Source of the DNA: an uncultured Bacteroides sp.
Lineage (GTDB): Bacteria > Bacteroidota > Bacteroidia > Bacteroidales > Bacteroidaceae
DNA: 64,000 bases
Assembly: GCF_910578895.1 (NCBI RefSeq)
Contig: NZ_CAJTSC010000003.1
Coordinates: 1-64,000, forward strand
Direction: 5' to 3'
A program made the position numbers and the translations under genes. Shown here piece by piece: positions 1 to 8,963 of the stretch (positions are counted from its first letter, which is position 1; every line of letters starts with the position of its first letter). Under the pieces are notes generated by a model, which worked only from the letters and a program-made list of their open reading frames with translations, did no database searches and was not told the DNA's origin.

Positions 1-100
1 TCACATAGCCCGCTCTGCTCCTCATAAAAACAGAAAAACACCCTCGAAAAGAACTAACAAAAGAAAGCTGAACAAAATTAAACAGATTCTGCAGGCGACC
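1..100 (-). repeat. Dispersed MITE-like repeat, copy 1 (cut by window edge)
   Basis: Read on the minus strand, this stretch matches the repeat at 10107-10260 over about 75 bases. It shares the core TTTTGTTCAGC, then GTTCTTTTCGAGG, GTTTTTCTGTTT, ATGAGGAGCA and GCGGGCTATGTGA. It lies just past the stop of the helicase gene at 109. The outer end should lie beyond base 1, so its length cannot be judged. Confidence 0.7.
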
Positions 101-108
101 TTCGTTTC

Positions 109-1572
109 TTAAAGAACCTGTTCCTGCGGGTAGTTCACCAAATACAACGTTCCCGTAGCACGGGTAAAGGCAGTATACAGCCAGCGGAAATAATCGGGAG
201 TCAGATACTCGTCCGTCATATAGCCCTGGTCAAGGAAAACATTCTTCCATTGTCCACCCTGCGCCTTATGGCAAGTCACGGCATAAGCGTACTTCACCTG
301 CAAGGCATTATAATAAGAATCGGTCTTCATCTTCTTCATCCGTTCGCGTTTCACCGTTATATCCGCATAATCTTCAAGAACAGCGTAAAAAAGCCGGTCA
401 TTGTCCGCTTTAGGCAATGCAGGAGCATCACTGTGCAAGGTATCCAGCAAGAGATTTACTTCCAACTCAAAATCATTGTAGTCGGGAAATGCCAAGGTTA
501 CATCGGCAAAGCGAAAACCATATAGTTCACGGGTACGGCGCACCCGGCGCACTTCGGCAATCTCGCCGTTGGCTATGAAATCGGGAACCTGTGCCACCGC
601 CTCCTTTTTCTCCCCGCCACGCAGCATGTCCGCCCGAAGCTGCTCCGTCCAAAAATAGTTATTTTTCGCCACCATCAGCAAGTCGCCCGTATTCAGTTCG
701 TCTTCCCGCCAAAGAATCTGGGCACGAATACCGTTATTATAGATATTCGCCCGCTTATTGGAGCGGCATATCACGATTGTTTCATCCGGTCCGTCATGAT
801 CGTAACACGCTTCGAGCACGTCTATCAACTCATTGCCCGGCAATACTTTTATATCTGCAAAACCCGCCACCCTTATCTTCGGCAATGCCCCGCAAGCATC
901 TTCGGCTATCAATTGCCGCAACCGGGTAGCGTTCCACAGTATGCCCGATTGTTGTTCCTGTCGAACGACCTGAGTCAAATCCGTCTCCTGCACCTCCAAC
1001 CCGTATCCTCTCAAAGCGTCCGCCCAAAGAGCAGGGCTTTGCTCCTCGCCCACCGGCGGAAGCTGTGCCGTATCGCCCATCAGCAAAAGACGGCATCCCG
1101 CACCGGAATAGACGAACTGCACCAAATCGTCCAGCAAACGTCCCGTCCCGAACGATGCTCCCGACAAACCGTCGTTGGAAATCATCGATGCCTCATCCAC
1201 GATATACAGCGTATGATTTGTTAAATTGTCGTTCACGGAAAAATTGTCCGTCTCATTGGAAAACGATTGCTGCCTATAGATTTTTTTATGAATTGTAAAC
1301 GCCGGATGTCCCGCATAAACAGAAAACACCTTTGCCGCCCGCCCCGTCGGAGCCAGCAATACCACCTTCTGTTGCAACTTATCCAACGTCCTGACCAAAG
1401 CGCCTACCAACGATGTCTTACCCGTTCCGGCATAGCCACGAAGCAGGAAAACCGCCTCATTATGGGGCGCCAAAAGGAACTCTGACAAAGATTTTATTGC
1501 AATTTCCTGCTCCGAAGTTGGTTGATAAGGGAAATTTTCCTTAATTTGCCTTTCTAAATAGTTATTTATCAT
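109..1572 (-). CDS. SF1 (RecD/Dda-like) ATP-dependent DNA helicase
   Basis: Predicted 487-aa cytoplasmic superfamily 1B helicase, presumably unwinding DNA 5'-3' in repair or recombination. The Walker A motif GYAGTGKTS is at about residues 46-54. The Walker B box is VDEAS, and GDTAQLPPVG is motif III. The C-terminus has the UvrD_C_2 signature (TCHKAQGGQW, then YTAFTRAT). The frame is open 26 codons further upstream, but that segment is low-complexity and K/N/S-rich, and the ATG at 1572 opens the conserved part, so I chose it. The gene diverges from the 1669 operon with 96 bp between them. The family assignment is firm; the exact cellular role is inferred, since no recB/recC partners are nearby. 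Confidence 0.9.
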   Translation of the reverse strand: MINNYLERQIKENFPYQPTSEQEIAIKSLSEFLLAPHNEAVFLLRGYAGTGKTSLVGALVRTLDKLQQKVVLLAPTGRAAKVFSVYAGHPAFTIHKKIYRQQSFSNETDNFSVNDNLTNHTLYIVDEASMISNDGLSGASFGTGRLLDDLVQFVYSGAGCRLLLMGDTAQLPPVGEEQSPALWADALRGYGLEVQETDLTQVVRQEQQSGILWNATRLRQLIAEDACGALPKIRVAGFADIKVLPGNELIDVLEACYDHDGPDETIVICRSNKRANIYNNGIRAQILWREDELNTGDLLMVAKNNYFWTEQLRADMLRGGEKKEAVAQVPDFIANGEIAEVRRVRRTRELYGFRFADVTLAFPDYNDFELEVNLLLDTLHSDAPALPKADNDRLFYAVLEDYADITVKRERMKKMKTDSYYNALQVKYAYAVTCHKAQGGQWKNVFLDQGYMTDEYLTPDYFRWLYTAFTRATGTLYLVNYPQEQVL

Positions 1573-1625
1573 TTTTGTAATAGAAAAAAAGTAACGGGAA
1601 CTGTCGTTTTTAAATTTATTTCTTT

Positions 1626-1633
1626 TATTTTTG
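1626..1633 (+). promoter_or_regulatory. Promoter -7 element TATTTTTG
   Basis: Matches the Bacteroides -7 consensus TAnnTTTG, 36 bp before the ATG at 1669. No good TTTG -33 box is seen at the usual distance. Confidence 0.5.
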
Positions 1634-1668
1634 CGGTGCGAATATAACAACTAAAAAACATATTTATC

Positions 1669-2355
1669 ATGAAAACAGTATTTAATATCGTTTTAGGCTT
1701 ATGCGCCGTGGCATTGGTTTATATCTGCTATGCCAGCATCATGGGTCCTATAAACTTTGAAAAAGCCAAAAAGCAGAGAGACGCGGCAGTTATCGCACGC
1801 TTAATGGACATCCGTAAAGCACAGTTGGAATATCGTGGCTTGCACGACCAACAATACACTGCCAACTTCGATACACTGATTGACTTTGTTAAGAATCAGA
1901 AACTCCCGTTCATCTTCAAACAAGGAGAATTGGACGACAAGCAGCTGGAAGAGGGTTTGACAGAAAAGAAAGCCATCAACATCATCAATAAAGCCAAGAA
2001 AACCGGCAACTATTCGGAAGTAAAGAAATGGGGATTGGAAAACTTCAAGCGTGATACAATGTGGGTAGCCGTATTGGATACAATCTTCCCGAAAGGCTTC
2101 AATGCAGACTCCATGAGATATGTTCCTTTTGGAAACGGTGCACAATTCGAGATGGCCATCCGCAACGATACGGCTAAATCGGGTGCTCCTTTCTGCCTGC
2201 TCGAAGTCAAGACTCCGTATGAAGTATATCTGAACGGTCTGGACGTACAGGAAATCGCTAACCTGAAAGACGTTCAAACTAAGTTGGGCAAATACTCCGG
2301 CTTGATGATCGGTAGTTTGGAAACTGCCAACAACAATGCCGGTAACTGGGAATAA
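1669..2355 (+). CDS. Conserved hypothetical protein with N-terminal membrane anchor
   Basis: A 228-aa protein of unknown function. Residues about 5-24 (FNIVLGLCAVALVYICYASI) form one hydrophobic segment, with no lipobox, so it is probably an inner-membrane-anchored protein with a periplasmic body. The body is mixed charged and polar, with a helical stretch at 30-60 (KAKKQRDAAVIARLMDIRKA) that resembles the region after the anchor in pilin-like or secretion proteins. It is first in a tight operon with the DUF3822 protein (15 bp on) and rsmD. I do not recognise a named domain. Confidence 0.75.
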   Translation: MKTVFNIVLGLCAVALVYICYASIMGPINFEKAKKQRDAAVIARLMDIRKAQLEYRGLHDQQYTANFDTLIDFVKNQKLPFIFKQGELDDKQLEEGLTEKKAINIINKAKKTGNYSEVKKWGLENFKRDTMWVAVLDTIFPKGFNADSMRYVPFGNGAQFEMAIRNDTAKSGAPFCLLEVKTPYEVYLNGLDVQEIANLKDVQTKLGKYSGLMIGSLETANNNAGNWE

Positions 2356-2370
2356 TCCACCGACACACGT

Positions 2371-3150
2371 ATGATAGAAAAGACTGATTTTAGTAAATCG
2401 GAACAATATACATTATCCATCCGTCTCAGTACGGATGGATTTTCTTTTTCTATATTCAACCCTTTGGGCAACGGTACGTTTTCCTTCTATGAACGTGCGG
2501 TAGACCCCTCTTTATCGCTTACTGCCAACCTCAGACAAGCGCTTCGGGAAGAGGAATGGCTGGGTTCCCCGTTCCGCCGTGTCAATGTACTCATGGCAAA
2601 CAAACGCTTTACGTTCATTCCCTTGGAATTTTTTGAAGACGAACAGATAGAAACCGTATTCTATCATAACCATTCCAGGCAGGAGAACGAGCTGGTGCAA
2701 TACAACATTCTGCGCAACAACAATATAGTCGTACTATTCGGAATGGACAAAAGCACCTGTTCCCTGTTGTGCGAACAATATCCCGACATCCGTTTCTACT
2801 CCCAGGCAAGCCCGTTTATCGAATACTTTGCCGCCAAAAGCCGTTTGGGCAACTGCCGGAAAATGTATGTACACCTACGCAAGGAAACCGTAAACATATA
2901 CACTTATGAACGCGGACGGTTGACATTCGCCAATCTCTTTGCCTGCAAAGAGGTAAACGACCGCATCTACTACATCCTTTATATATGGAAACAACTCGGC
3001 ATGGAACAGGAGCGCGACGAACTGCACCTTACAGGCGAACTCTCCGATAAAGAGCAACTGTTGCCCGAACTGAGAAAATTCATCCGGCAGGTATTCATCA
3101 TGAACCCTGCCGCTAATCTTGACCTACAAGCCATTCACTTATGCGAGTAA
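2371..3150 (+). CDS. DUF3822 family protein
   Basis: A 259-aa cytoplasmic protein matching the DUF3822 family known mainly from Bacteroidetes, where it commonly sits directly before rsmD, as here. It has an N-terminal region (LSIRLSTDGFSFSIFNP) and a later segment (YVHLRKETVNIYTYERGRL) reminiscent of the actin/ASKHA fold seen in PilM-like proteins, but no catalytic motif is evident. The last 10 bases overlap the start of rsmD, implying translational coupling. The function is unknown. The family call rests on sequence style and gene order recalled from other Bacteroides. Confidence 0.75.
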   Translation: MIEKTDFSKSEQYTLSIRLSTDGFSFSIFNPLGNGTFSFYERAVDPSLSLTANLRQALREEEWLGSPFRRVNVLMANKRFTFIPLEFFEDEQIETVFYHNHSRQENELVQYNILRNNNIVVLFGMDKSTCSLLCEQYPDIRFYSQASPFIEYFAAKSRLGNCRKMYVHLRKETVNIYTYERGRLTFANLFACKEVNDRIYYILYIWKQLGMEQERDELHLTGELSDKEQLLPELRKFIRQVFIMNPAANLDLQAIHLCE

Positions 3151-3674
3151 TCAGCGGAATATATAAAAGAAGACGCTTTGACGTGCCCCATACCTTCAAG
3201 GCGCGCCCCACTACGGATTTTGCCAAAGAAAACCTGTTCAATGTACTATCCAACCATATCGATTTTGAAGAAGGCGTACGTGCCCTCGACCTGTTTGCCG
3301 GCACAGGAAGCATCAGCATAGAACTCGTGTCCAGAGGTTGCGACCAAGTGGTCAGCATAGAGAAAGACCGTGACCATTACGCCTTTATCTGCAAAGTGAT
3401 GCAAGAGTTGAAAACCGACAAATGCCTGCCTGTCCGCGGTGATGTGTTCAAATACATACGGAGTGGCCGCGAACAATTCGACTTCATCTTTGCCGACCCG
3501 CCTTACGAATTAAAAGGATTGGAAACCCTGCCCGACCTGATTTTCGAGAACGGCCTCCTGAAAGAAGACGGCCTGTTTGTCTTGGAACATGGAAAAACGG
3601 ACAATTTTGAAACCCATCCTCACTTTGTGGAAAGAAGAGTATATGGCAGCGTAAACTTCTCCTTTTTCAAATGA
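3141..3674 (+). CDS. rsmD: 16S rRNA (guanine(966)-N2)-methyltransferase RsmD
   Basis: A 177-aa SAM-dependent methyltransferase that modifies G966 of 16S rRNA in the small subunit. It opens with the family's MRVISGIYKRR and the ARPTTDFAKENLFN block. Motif I is DLFAGTGS (about residues 50-57) and the catalytic motif is ADPPY (about 117-121). Full length for the family. It overlaps the upstream DUF3822 gene by 10 bp and converges with the cardiolipin synthase gene, with only 13 bp between the stops. Confidence 0.95.
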   Translation: MRVISGIYKRRRFDVPHTFKARPTTDFAKENLFNVLSNHIDFEEGVRALDLFAGTGSISIELVSRGCDQVVSIEKDRDHYAFICKVMQELKTDKCLPVRGDVFKYIRSGREQFDFIFADPPYELKGLETLPDLIFENGLLKEDGLFVLEHGKTDNFETHPHFVERRVYGSVNFSFFK

Positions 3675-3687
3675 GGTTTGGGAAGCG

Positions 3688-5127
3688 TCACAACAGCGGC
3701 GCCAGCAAGCGCACCATGCTTTCCGCCGCCTTGCGATACCACGGGCGTTTTTCCCAATTCTTGGCGAACACCTGTACGCACTCCCGCTGATCCTGTAAGA
3801 ATATCTCACGCATCTGAAGGGCGGTTTCCGTATCGTATATAAATGTATTCACCTCAAAATTATGCTCAAAGCTGCGGAAGTCGACATTTGTAGACCCTAC
3901 CGTAGACAATTCATTGTCCGAAACCATCAATTTGGAGTGCAGAAAACCTTTTTTATAAAAATAGACTTTCACCCCTGCCCTTAACGCTTCCGCCAGATAC
4001 GAACAAGACCCTAAATGCGTCAGCCTGTTGTCCGCACGATAAGGAAGCATCAGGCGCACGTCGACTCCCGCCAAAGCAGCCGTCTGCATGGCAACGGCGA
4101 CCGCTTCCGTAGGAAGAAAATAAGGAGTCTGTATATAGAAATATTTCCGTGCACCGGTTATTGCCATGACAAGCCCCTGCATAATCTCTTTCCAGGGACC
4201 TATCGGCTCACTCGTCACAATCTGCGCCAACGAACTGCCGCAATTATCCACTTTCGGGAAGTAACGGGCAGATGTCATCAAGGTGCGATCCACAAAATAC
4301 CAGTCGAGCAGAAAGGCAGTCTGCAAACCGTGCACCGCTTTGCCCTCCAGCAGCACGTGCGTATCCCGCCAAATGCCCCAAGAGAACCCGCGCATATAGC
4401 GTTCTGCCAGGTTCATACCGCCTACAAAGCCGATACGCCCGTCAATCACTACAATCTTACGGTGGTTACGATAGTTCACCTTACTGGTAAACAAAGGAAA
4501 GCGGACCTTCAGAAAGCTGCGCACTTCCACTCCCGCCTCACGCATCTGTTCATAAAAACGATGAGGGACATGCCAGCATCCCACATCGTCATAAATAACG
4601 CGCACCTCCACTCCCTGCCTTACCTTATCTATCAGCACATCCCGCACCATACGGCCGATGGCATCATCCTCAAAGATATAGAACTCCATGTGGATGTGCC
4701 TCGTAGCTTTCTGCAACTCGCGCAGCAAGGACTGAAGCATGGAAAGCCCCCGCGTATAGACCTCCACGCGGTTTCCATCGAAAGGAAAAGCCTGATTAGT
4801 GTTACGGAACAGGGAGATAAGACGGCTATAGTTCATCGGAAGCATGCACGACTCTTGGGCAAGATATTCCGCCATCGGCTTTTTCAGCAGGCGGTTGTAG
4901 CTCTTCTTTCCAATGATGCGTTCGCGCCGTTGGCTCCTGCCGAAAAAGAAGTAGAACACAAGCCCTACGACCGGCAGAAACATCAACACCAGTATCCACG
5001 CCATCGTCTTTACCGGATTACGGTTATCGAGGATGATAACCGTAATTGTTCCGATAATGGCGCCAAAATAGATTATATCGAATGCTACCGTGGCAATCAG
5101 GCCGGCAATGAAGTTCCAATCAAACAT
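3688..5127 (-). CDS. cls: Cardiolipin synthase (phospholipase D family)
   Basis: A 479-aa membrane enzyme joining two phosphatidylglycerols to cardiolipin and glycerol. Two N-terminal transmembrane segments (about residues 5-30 and 38-60, with PVKTMAWIL and LVFYFFFGRSQRR) precede two PLD HKD motifs, HRKIVVIDGRIGFVGG and HSKLMVSDNELSTVGS. The frame is open further upstream, but the conserved family start MFDWNFIAG lies at 5127, so I use that. A promoter-like TACATTTG sits 23 bp upstream at 5150-5157. Confidence 0.93.
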   Translation of the reverse strand: MFDWNFIAGLIATVAFDIIYFGAIIGTITVIILDNRNPVKTMAWILVLMFLPVVGLVFYFFFGRSQRRERIIGKKSYNRLLKKPMAEYLAQESCMLPMNYSRLISLFRNTNQAFPFDGNRVEVYTRGLSMLQSLLRELQKATRHIHMEFYIFEDDAIGRMVRDVLIDKVRQGVEVRVIYDDVGCWHVPHRFYEQMREAGVEVRSFLKVRFPLFTSKVNYRNHRKIVVIDGRIGFVGGMNLAERYMRGFSWGIWRDTHVLLEGKAVHGLQTAFLLDWYFVDRTLMTSARYFPKVDNCGSSLAQIVTSEPIGPWKEIMQGLVMAITGARKYFYIQTPYFLPTEAVAVAMQTAALAGVDVRLMLPYRADNRLTHLGSCSYLAEALRAGVKVYFYKKGFLHSKLMVSDNELSTVGSTNVDFRSFEHNFEVNTFIYDTETALQMREIFLQDQRECVQVFAKNWEKRPWYRKAAESMVRLLAPLL

Positions 5128-5149
5128 ACATTTGTCATAAAGAGTAAAA

Positions 5150-5157
5150 CAAATGTA
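5150..5157 (-). promoter_or_regulatory. Promoter -7 element TACATTTG for cls
   Basis: On the minus strand the sequence reads TACATTTG, matching TAnnTTTG, 23 bp before the cls ATG. It lies in the 73-bp gap to the next gene's stop, so cls probably has its own promoter. Confidence 0.45.
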
Positions 5158-5200
5158 TGAAAAACAAAGGAACTTCCGCCACCTGTTACATTGATTAACA

Positions 5201-8110
5201 TTAGAACGGACGGTGTCCTCCGCCAAATCCGCCTCGGGGACCGCCCGGACCGCCGAACCCTCTCCTGCCCTGCGTGCTTTCGCGTGCAGACTTGCTGCCA
5301 AAGATGTTCAGGCGATAAATAAAGTGCAACATACAATAGCTGTTGATGCCATTATAAGAAGACACCGAACGCGCGTCTGCCGTCAGCGAACGGCTGATAT
5401 TGCTCTGTTGCTTCAGGATGTCGTACATTTCAAAGCTTACGGTAGCCGCGCCTTTCAGGAAAGACTGCGACAACTGGGCATTCCAAATCAGTTCGTTACG
5501 ATTCATGCTGCTGTCCCTATACCCGCGACGGCTCTGGTTGGTGATATTGGTAGAGAGCGTCATCTTCCACGGCATCGTGATGTTGGTCAGAGCGCCGTAA
5601 GAGAAAGTGTAAGGTTCCTGATTGTTCTCCGGACGCAATTTGCTGCGTTCGGCAGTATAGGAGACAGAGCCGTTCAGCCCGAATTCAAACCAGTCGTTGC
5701 GATAAGCACCATTCAGCCGCTCGCTCAACGTAAGTCCGGTGGTAGTGTTCTTATCATCCGCCTTCGTATCGTTGTTATACAGGAAAGCCACATTGTTGTT
5801 GTAATTGATATTGGAGAAAGAGTTTATCGTGAACTTCTTGTTCTTCAGTGCCGTATTAAATCCAAACATACCGAAAGCATTCCAATTGCCATTGATGTTC
5901 TTCGGTATGGTGGTCCGCGCACCGGTCTGCTCATTATATATCGTACTGTTGCTGATGCTGTTCTGCGTGGCAGAGAAGTTGACATGCGTCATAATGCCGC
6001 GCTGCAACTCCGCATTATATGTATTATAGAACAAACGCATGGTGTGCGTAAAGGCAGGCTTCAAGCCGGGATTACCCACCCTGATATTCAACGGATTGGA
6101 GTTATCGACAATCGGCAACAGGTTTTCCATGCCGGGCTGGCTGCTGCGTCCGCGATACATAAGGCGCAGCTGGCTCACTTTGGAGAAGCGGTAGCGGAAA
6201 TCAACGTTCGGAGCAAAGTTAAACACATTGCGCGCCGTATCAATCATGTAATCACCGCGTTTGTAGGAGAGCACCGAGTGCTGCGGCTGGAAAGAGACTC
6301 CTGCGCTCAACTGATATTTCTGGCGGAGGAAACGCAACGCCACCGACGCGTCATGATTATAGTACCTGTATTCCGCATATTTGCCCAGGCTATCCACCGA
6401 ATGCGTCTCATAGCCGGAAGGCAACGGCCCGTTGATGTCCCATTCGGGAAAGCCCAACATGTCAAACGTAGTCTTGTCGCTCTCGCTATACTGGTATTGG
6501 AACTGATAGCTGAACTGCAAGAAAGTGGCCTTGGCAATAGGTTCGCTGTACGTCACCTGGGCACTATAGTTATAATTGTTGGTGGGGGTTGTGATGTATT
6601 GGTTACGATACAGCACGGAGTCCCCGCCCGTTATGGCGCTCAATATCTGATAATAGCGCGTTTCCGACTGCGTATATTGGTTGTTGTCGTTGTCGCCATA
6701 GCCGAAACGCCCGCGGAAAGTGATGTTGCGTCCCCTGTCATTCAGCTTTCTGTTCAACTGCAAGGTAGCCGATGTAGAGATGCTCTTGCTCTTATTCAAA
6801 GAAGCCGAGTTCGTGGCATTGACGCGGATATCTTCCAAGTCGGAGTCGTCCTCCTCCATCCGGTCGAAATCGAGGAAATCATTCGGATTGGCAACACGGG
6901 TATACGGGTCTGCATTGAACGTTCCCGACTCCGAACCGGACGCGTTATTCGTTCTGCCATAAGAGAAATTCGGACGGAAAATGATGTTTGTCATCGAGTC
7001 CGGTTTCCACTCCAGGCGGAAGTCCGCATTGAAGTCCACACCCTTGTTCTTATTGAGCGAATTGGAATTGGAATACGAATTCCCGTTTTGCAGGAAGCGC
7101 TCGGAAGAGTTGGAGCTGATAATGTCCGCACCTTTATAATTATAGCGTGCGCTACCGCCCACCTCCAGCTTGGACGTCTCTACGGCAAAGTTCGCACCCA
7201 GCGTCTTGGTGGCTGTCAGGCCGTTGTTCCTACGCCAACGCGGACCGCCGCCCCCGCCCGAGAATCCCTGGTCGTTGACATTATTTGCCGACCCGATGAG
7301 AGAGAACTGCATCTTATCCACAAAATGGTTCAACATCATACGTGCCATATAACGGTCTTCCGTGCCGTAAGCGGCATCGGCGTTGCCGAACCATCCCTTG
7401 TTCATGCCCTTCTTCACAGTGAGGTCGAGCACCGTTTCCTCCTCACCGTCGTCTATACCGGTGATGCGTGCCAGGTCCGACTTCTTATCGTAGGTTTTCA
7501 GCTTGTCAATCATGTCGACAGGCAAGTTCTTCAAGCCGGTCTTCACATCACCGCCAAAGAACTCCTTGCCGTCTACCATAATCTTCTTCAGCTCCTTGCC
7601 GTTAATCTTCACATTGCCGTCATCATCAATTTCCGCGCCGGGAAGCTTCTTGACCAGCTCTTCCAGCATCGCGCCTTCCGGAGTGCGGTAGGCGGAGGAG
7701 TTATACATCAGCGTGTCTTCCACCACCTGCACCTGCGGCGCCTCGGCAGTAATCACCGCTTCGGAAAGCATGATGGCATCCGTTTCGAGCGTCACCGTGC
7801 CTACGTTCTTGTTCAGCACATTGGCATAAAGATGCAGAGGGATAAACTTATTCTTAAAACCGATATAGGAGACTTTCAATACATACTTTCCGGCACTCAC
7901 CTTCGGCAAGGTGAAATAGCCGTTTCCCGTAGTGGCACCGCCGGCAGCATAAGCACTGTCCGGCAACGACAGCAACTGAACAGTAGCTTGCACCGCAGGT
8001 TCGTTCGTATCCTCAACCACACGGCCGGAGACGGTAATGTTTTTTGTTTGCGCAAAAGCGGAGAATGTCGCTGCCAGCAGCAACACGGTTCCGGTGATAA
8101 TTCTTTTCAT
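5201..8110 (-). CDS. Outer-membrane beta-barrel protein with carboxypeptidase-regulatory-like domain (TonB receptor-like)
   Basis: A 969-aa outer-membrane protein. It has a signal peptide at 1-20 (MKRIITGTVLLLAATFSAFA|Q) and a carboxypeptidase-regulatory-like beta-sandwich at about 25-110 (ITVSGRVVEDTNEPAVQATV). A plug-like region follows (EELVKKLPGAEIDDDGNVKING) and then a long barrel of the OMP_b-brl_3 type rich in N/S/Y/T. It lacks a long SusC-type extension and has no SusD partner. The C-terminus is odd: a Gly/Arg/Pro/Phe-rich tail (RRGFGGPGGPRGGFGGGHRP) rather than a plain terminal aromatic strand. The frame is open 34 codons upstream, but the signal peptide fixes the start at 8110. The ligand is unknown. 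Confidence 0.85.
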   Translation of the reverse strand: MKRIITGTVLLLAATFSAFAQTKNITVSGRVVEDTNEPAVQATVQLLSLPDSAYAAGGATTGNGYFTLPKVSAGKYVLKVSYIGFKNKFIPLHLYANVLNKNVGTVTLETDAIMLSEAVITAEAPQVQVVEDTLMYNSSAYRTPEGAMLEELVKKLPGAEIDDDGNVKINGKELKKIMVDGKEFFGGDVKTGLKNLPVDMIDKLKTYDKKSDLARITGIDDGEEETVLDLTVKKGMNKGWFGNADAAYGTEDRYMARMMLNHFVDKMQFSLIGSANNVNDQGFSGGGGGPRWRRNNGLTATKTLGANFAVETSKLEVGGSARYNYKGADIISSNSSERFLQNGNSYSNSNSLNKNKGVDFNADFRLEWKPDSMTNIIFRPNFSYGRTNNASGSESGTFNADPYTRVANPNDFLDFDRMEEDDSDLEDIRVNATNSASLNKSKSISTSATLQLNRKLNDRGRNITFRGRFGYGDNDNNQYTQSETRYYQILSAITGGDSVLYRNQYITTPTNNYNYSAQVTYSEPIAKATFLQFSYQFQYQYSESDKTTFDMLGFPEWDINGPLPSGYETHSVDSLGKYAEYRYYNHDASVALRFLRQKYQLSAGVSFQPQHSVLSYKRGDYMIDTARNVFNFAPNVDFRYRFSKVSQLRLMYRGRSSQPGMENLLPIVDNSNPLNIRVGNPGLKPAFTHTMRLFYNTYNAELQRGIMTHVNFSATQNSISNSTIYNEQTGARTTIPKNINGNWNAFGMFGFNTALKNKKFTINSFSNINYNNNVAFLYNNDTKADDKNTTTGLTLSERLNGAYRNDWFEFGLNGSVSYTAERSKLRPENNQEPYTFSYGALTNITMPWKMTLSTNITNQSRRGYRDSSMNRNELIWNAQLSQSFLKGAATVSFEMYDILKQQSNISRSLTADARSVSSYNGINSYCMLHFIYRLNIFGSKSARESTQGRRGFGGPGGPRGGFGGGHRPF

Positions 8111-8212
8111 GCCCTGTTTTCTAAATGATCCACAATATTTATTTGTAACTGCTTCATTTGACGAACTTACGGGCAAAAGGTTTAACGGCACCGGAAGATT
8201 GATTTCATCCAA

Positions 8213-8626
8213 TCACCGTCCGCCCCGCTTAAACAACTGGTCGACAACAGCTTTCTTTATGCCAAATTCAAGGCAAAGCACATTTATAATCAGGAATATC
8301 AGGAAAGAAGAAGAGTCAACAGACATCAAATCGCCTTTTGCCACCCGATAGAGCATGCTGCCGAAGATGAAAAGCACCGTCAGGAACATGGCGTTGCGCG
8401 TAGCCTTGTTGCGTATCTTCTCCACCTCCTCACATTCGCCTTTCGCCAAGGCAAACAGTATCATCAATGCCCCCAGCATCATCAGAAGTTTGGAACACTC
8501 TCTATAAAACAGCAGGTTGGCATCTGTCACCTTGCCCATCATCGCCATCAGGAACGGCAGGAACAAAGCCGCCGCAATCACACAATATCCAAGCGGACGA
8601 CAACATACGGGAAGTAAAGCTTTCAT
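8213..8626 (-). CDS. Hypothetical four-helix membrane protein
   Basis: A 137-aa protein with four predicted transmembrane segments at about residues 11-31, 42-60, 80-97 and 104-123, and a short charged loop (KGECEEVEKIRNKATRN) in the middle. It lies directly upstream of the beta-barrel gene on the same strand, 102 bp away, and the two may be co-transcribed. I recognise no family. It could be a small integral inner-membrane protein of the DUF-type common in Bacteroides. Confidence 0.6.
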   Translation of the reverse strand: MKALLPVCCRPLGYCVIAAALFLPFLMAMMGKVTDANLLFYRECSKLLMMLGALMILFALAKGECEEVEKIRNKATRNAMFLTVLFIFGSMLYRVAKGDLMSVDSSSFLIFLIINVLCLEFGIKKAVVDQLFKRGGR

Positions 8627-8689
8627 TTGGATTTCAGAATTATGGTTTATGATTTCAGAATTCAGATTTCAGATTTATGATTTCGGAGA

Positions 8690-8885
8690 CTGTTTGAATT
8701 TTCTTCGAAATGTTCTCCTACGGCATCCTCCCAAGCCCCTTTCCAGCCTGTCTTCCTCTTTCTATCCATCGCATGCCCCTCTATGCTCCTCATAAAGCCC
8801 GCCATGCCCCTTAATAAAAACAGGAAACCATCCTCGAAAAGAACTCCCGGAAGAATGCCGGACAAAATTCAGACCGGCTCTTATT
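8690..8885 (-). repeat. Dispersed MITE-like repeat, copy 2 (fullest copy)
   Basis: About 196 bp with imperfect terminal inverted repeats. The left end reads GAGACTGTTTGAATTTTCTT and the right end, on the minus strand, reads GAGCCGGTCTGAATTTTGTC. The interior, read on the minus strand, follows the copy at 10107-10260: GTTCTTTTCGAGGATG, ATGAGGAGCATAG, then GATAGAAAGAGGAAGACAGGC. It has no coding capacity and no visible target-site duplication. Confidence 0.7.
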
Positions 8886-8922
8886 TTCGTGAAGCAAAGG
8901 TAGCATTTATTGTCGAAAGAAC

Positions 8923-8930
8923 TATCTTTG
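8923..8930 (+). promoter_or_regulatory. Promoter -7 element TATCTTTG for aroB
   Basis: Exact TAnnTTTG match 33 bp before the aroB ATG at 8964. Its position downstream of an in-frame ATG at 8910 argues against that earlier start. Confidence 0.55.
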
Positions 8931-8963
8931 CCCTGCAATAAATCAAAAAACAGCAATTTTCTC

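Larger units (their letters stand above)
8627..8963. other. 337-bp divergent intergenic region
   Basis: Holds short imperfect repeats of the type ATTTCAGAATT/GATTTCAGATTTATGATTT at 8630-8685, then the MITE-like repeat at 8690-8885, then the aroB promoter core at 8923-8930. No credible gene is seen. Confidence 0.7.

Noticed and set aside
5213..8128. A 971-codon open frame on the plus strand, antisense to the outer-membrane protein gene
   Set aside because: The frame has low-complexity I/R/V/Q composition and no domain or signal. It mirrors the codon pattern of the real minus-strand gene, whose signal peptide and barrel are clear.
8910..8963. Earlier in-frame ATG for aroB
   Set aside because: A -7 promoter element at 8923-8930 lies inside that extension, and the ATG at 8964 gives the normal family length.
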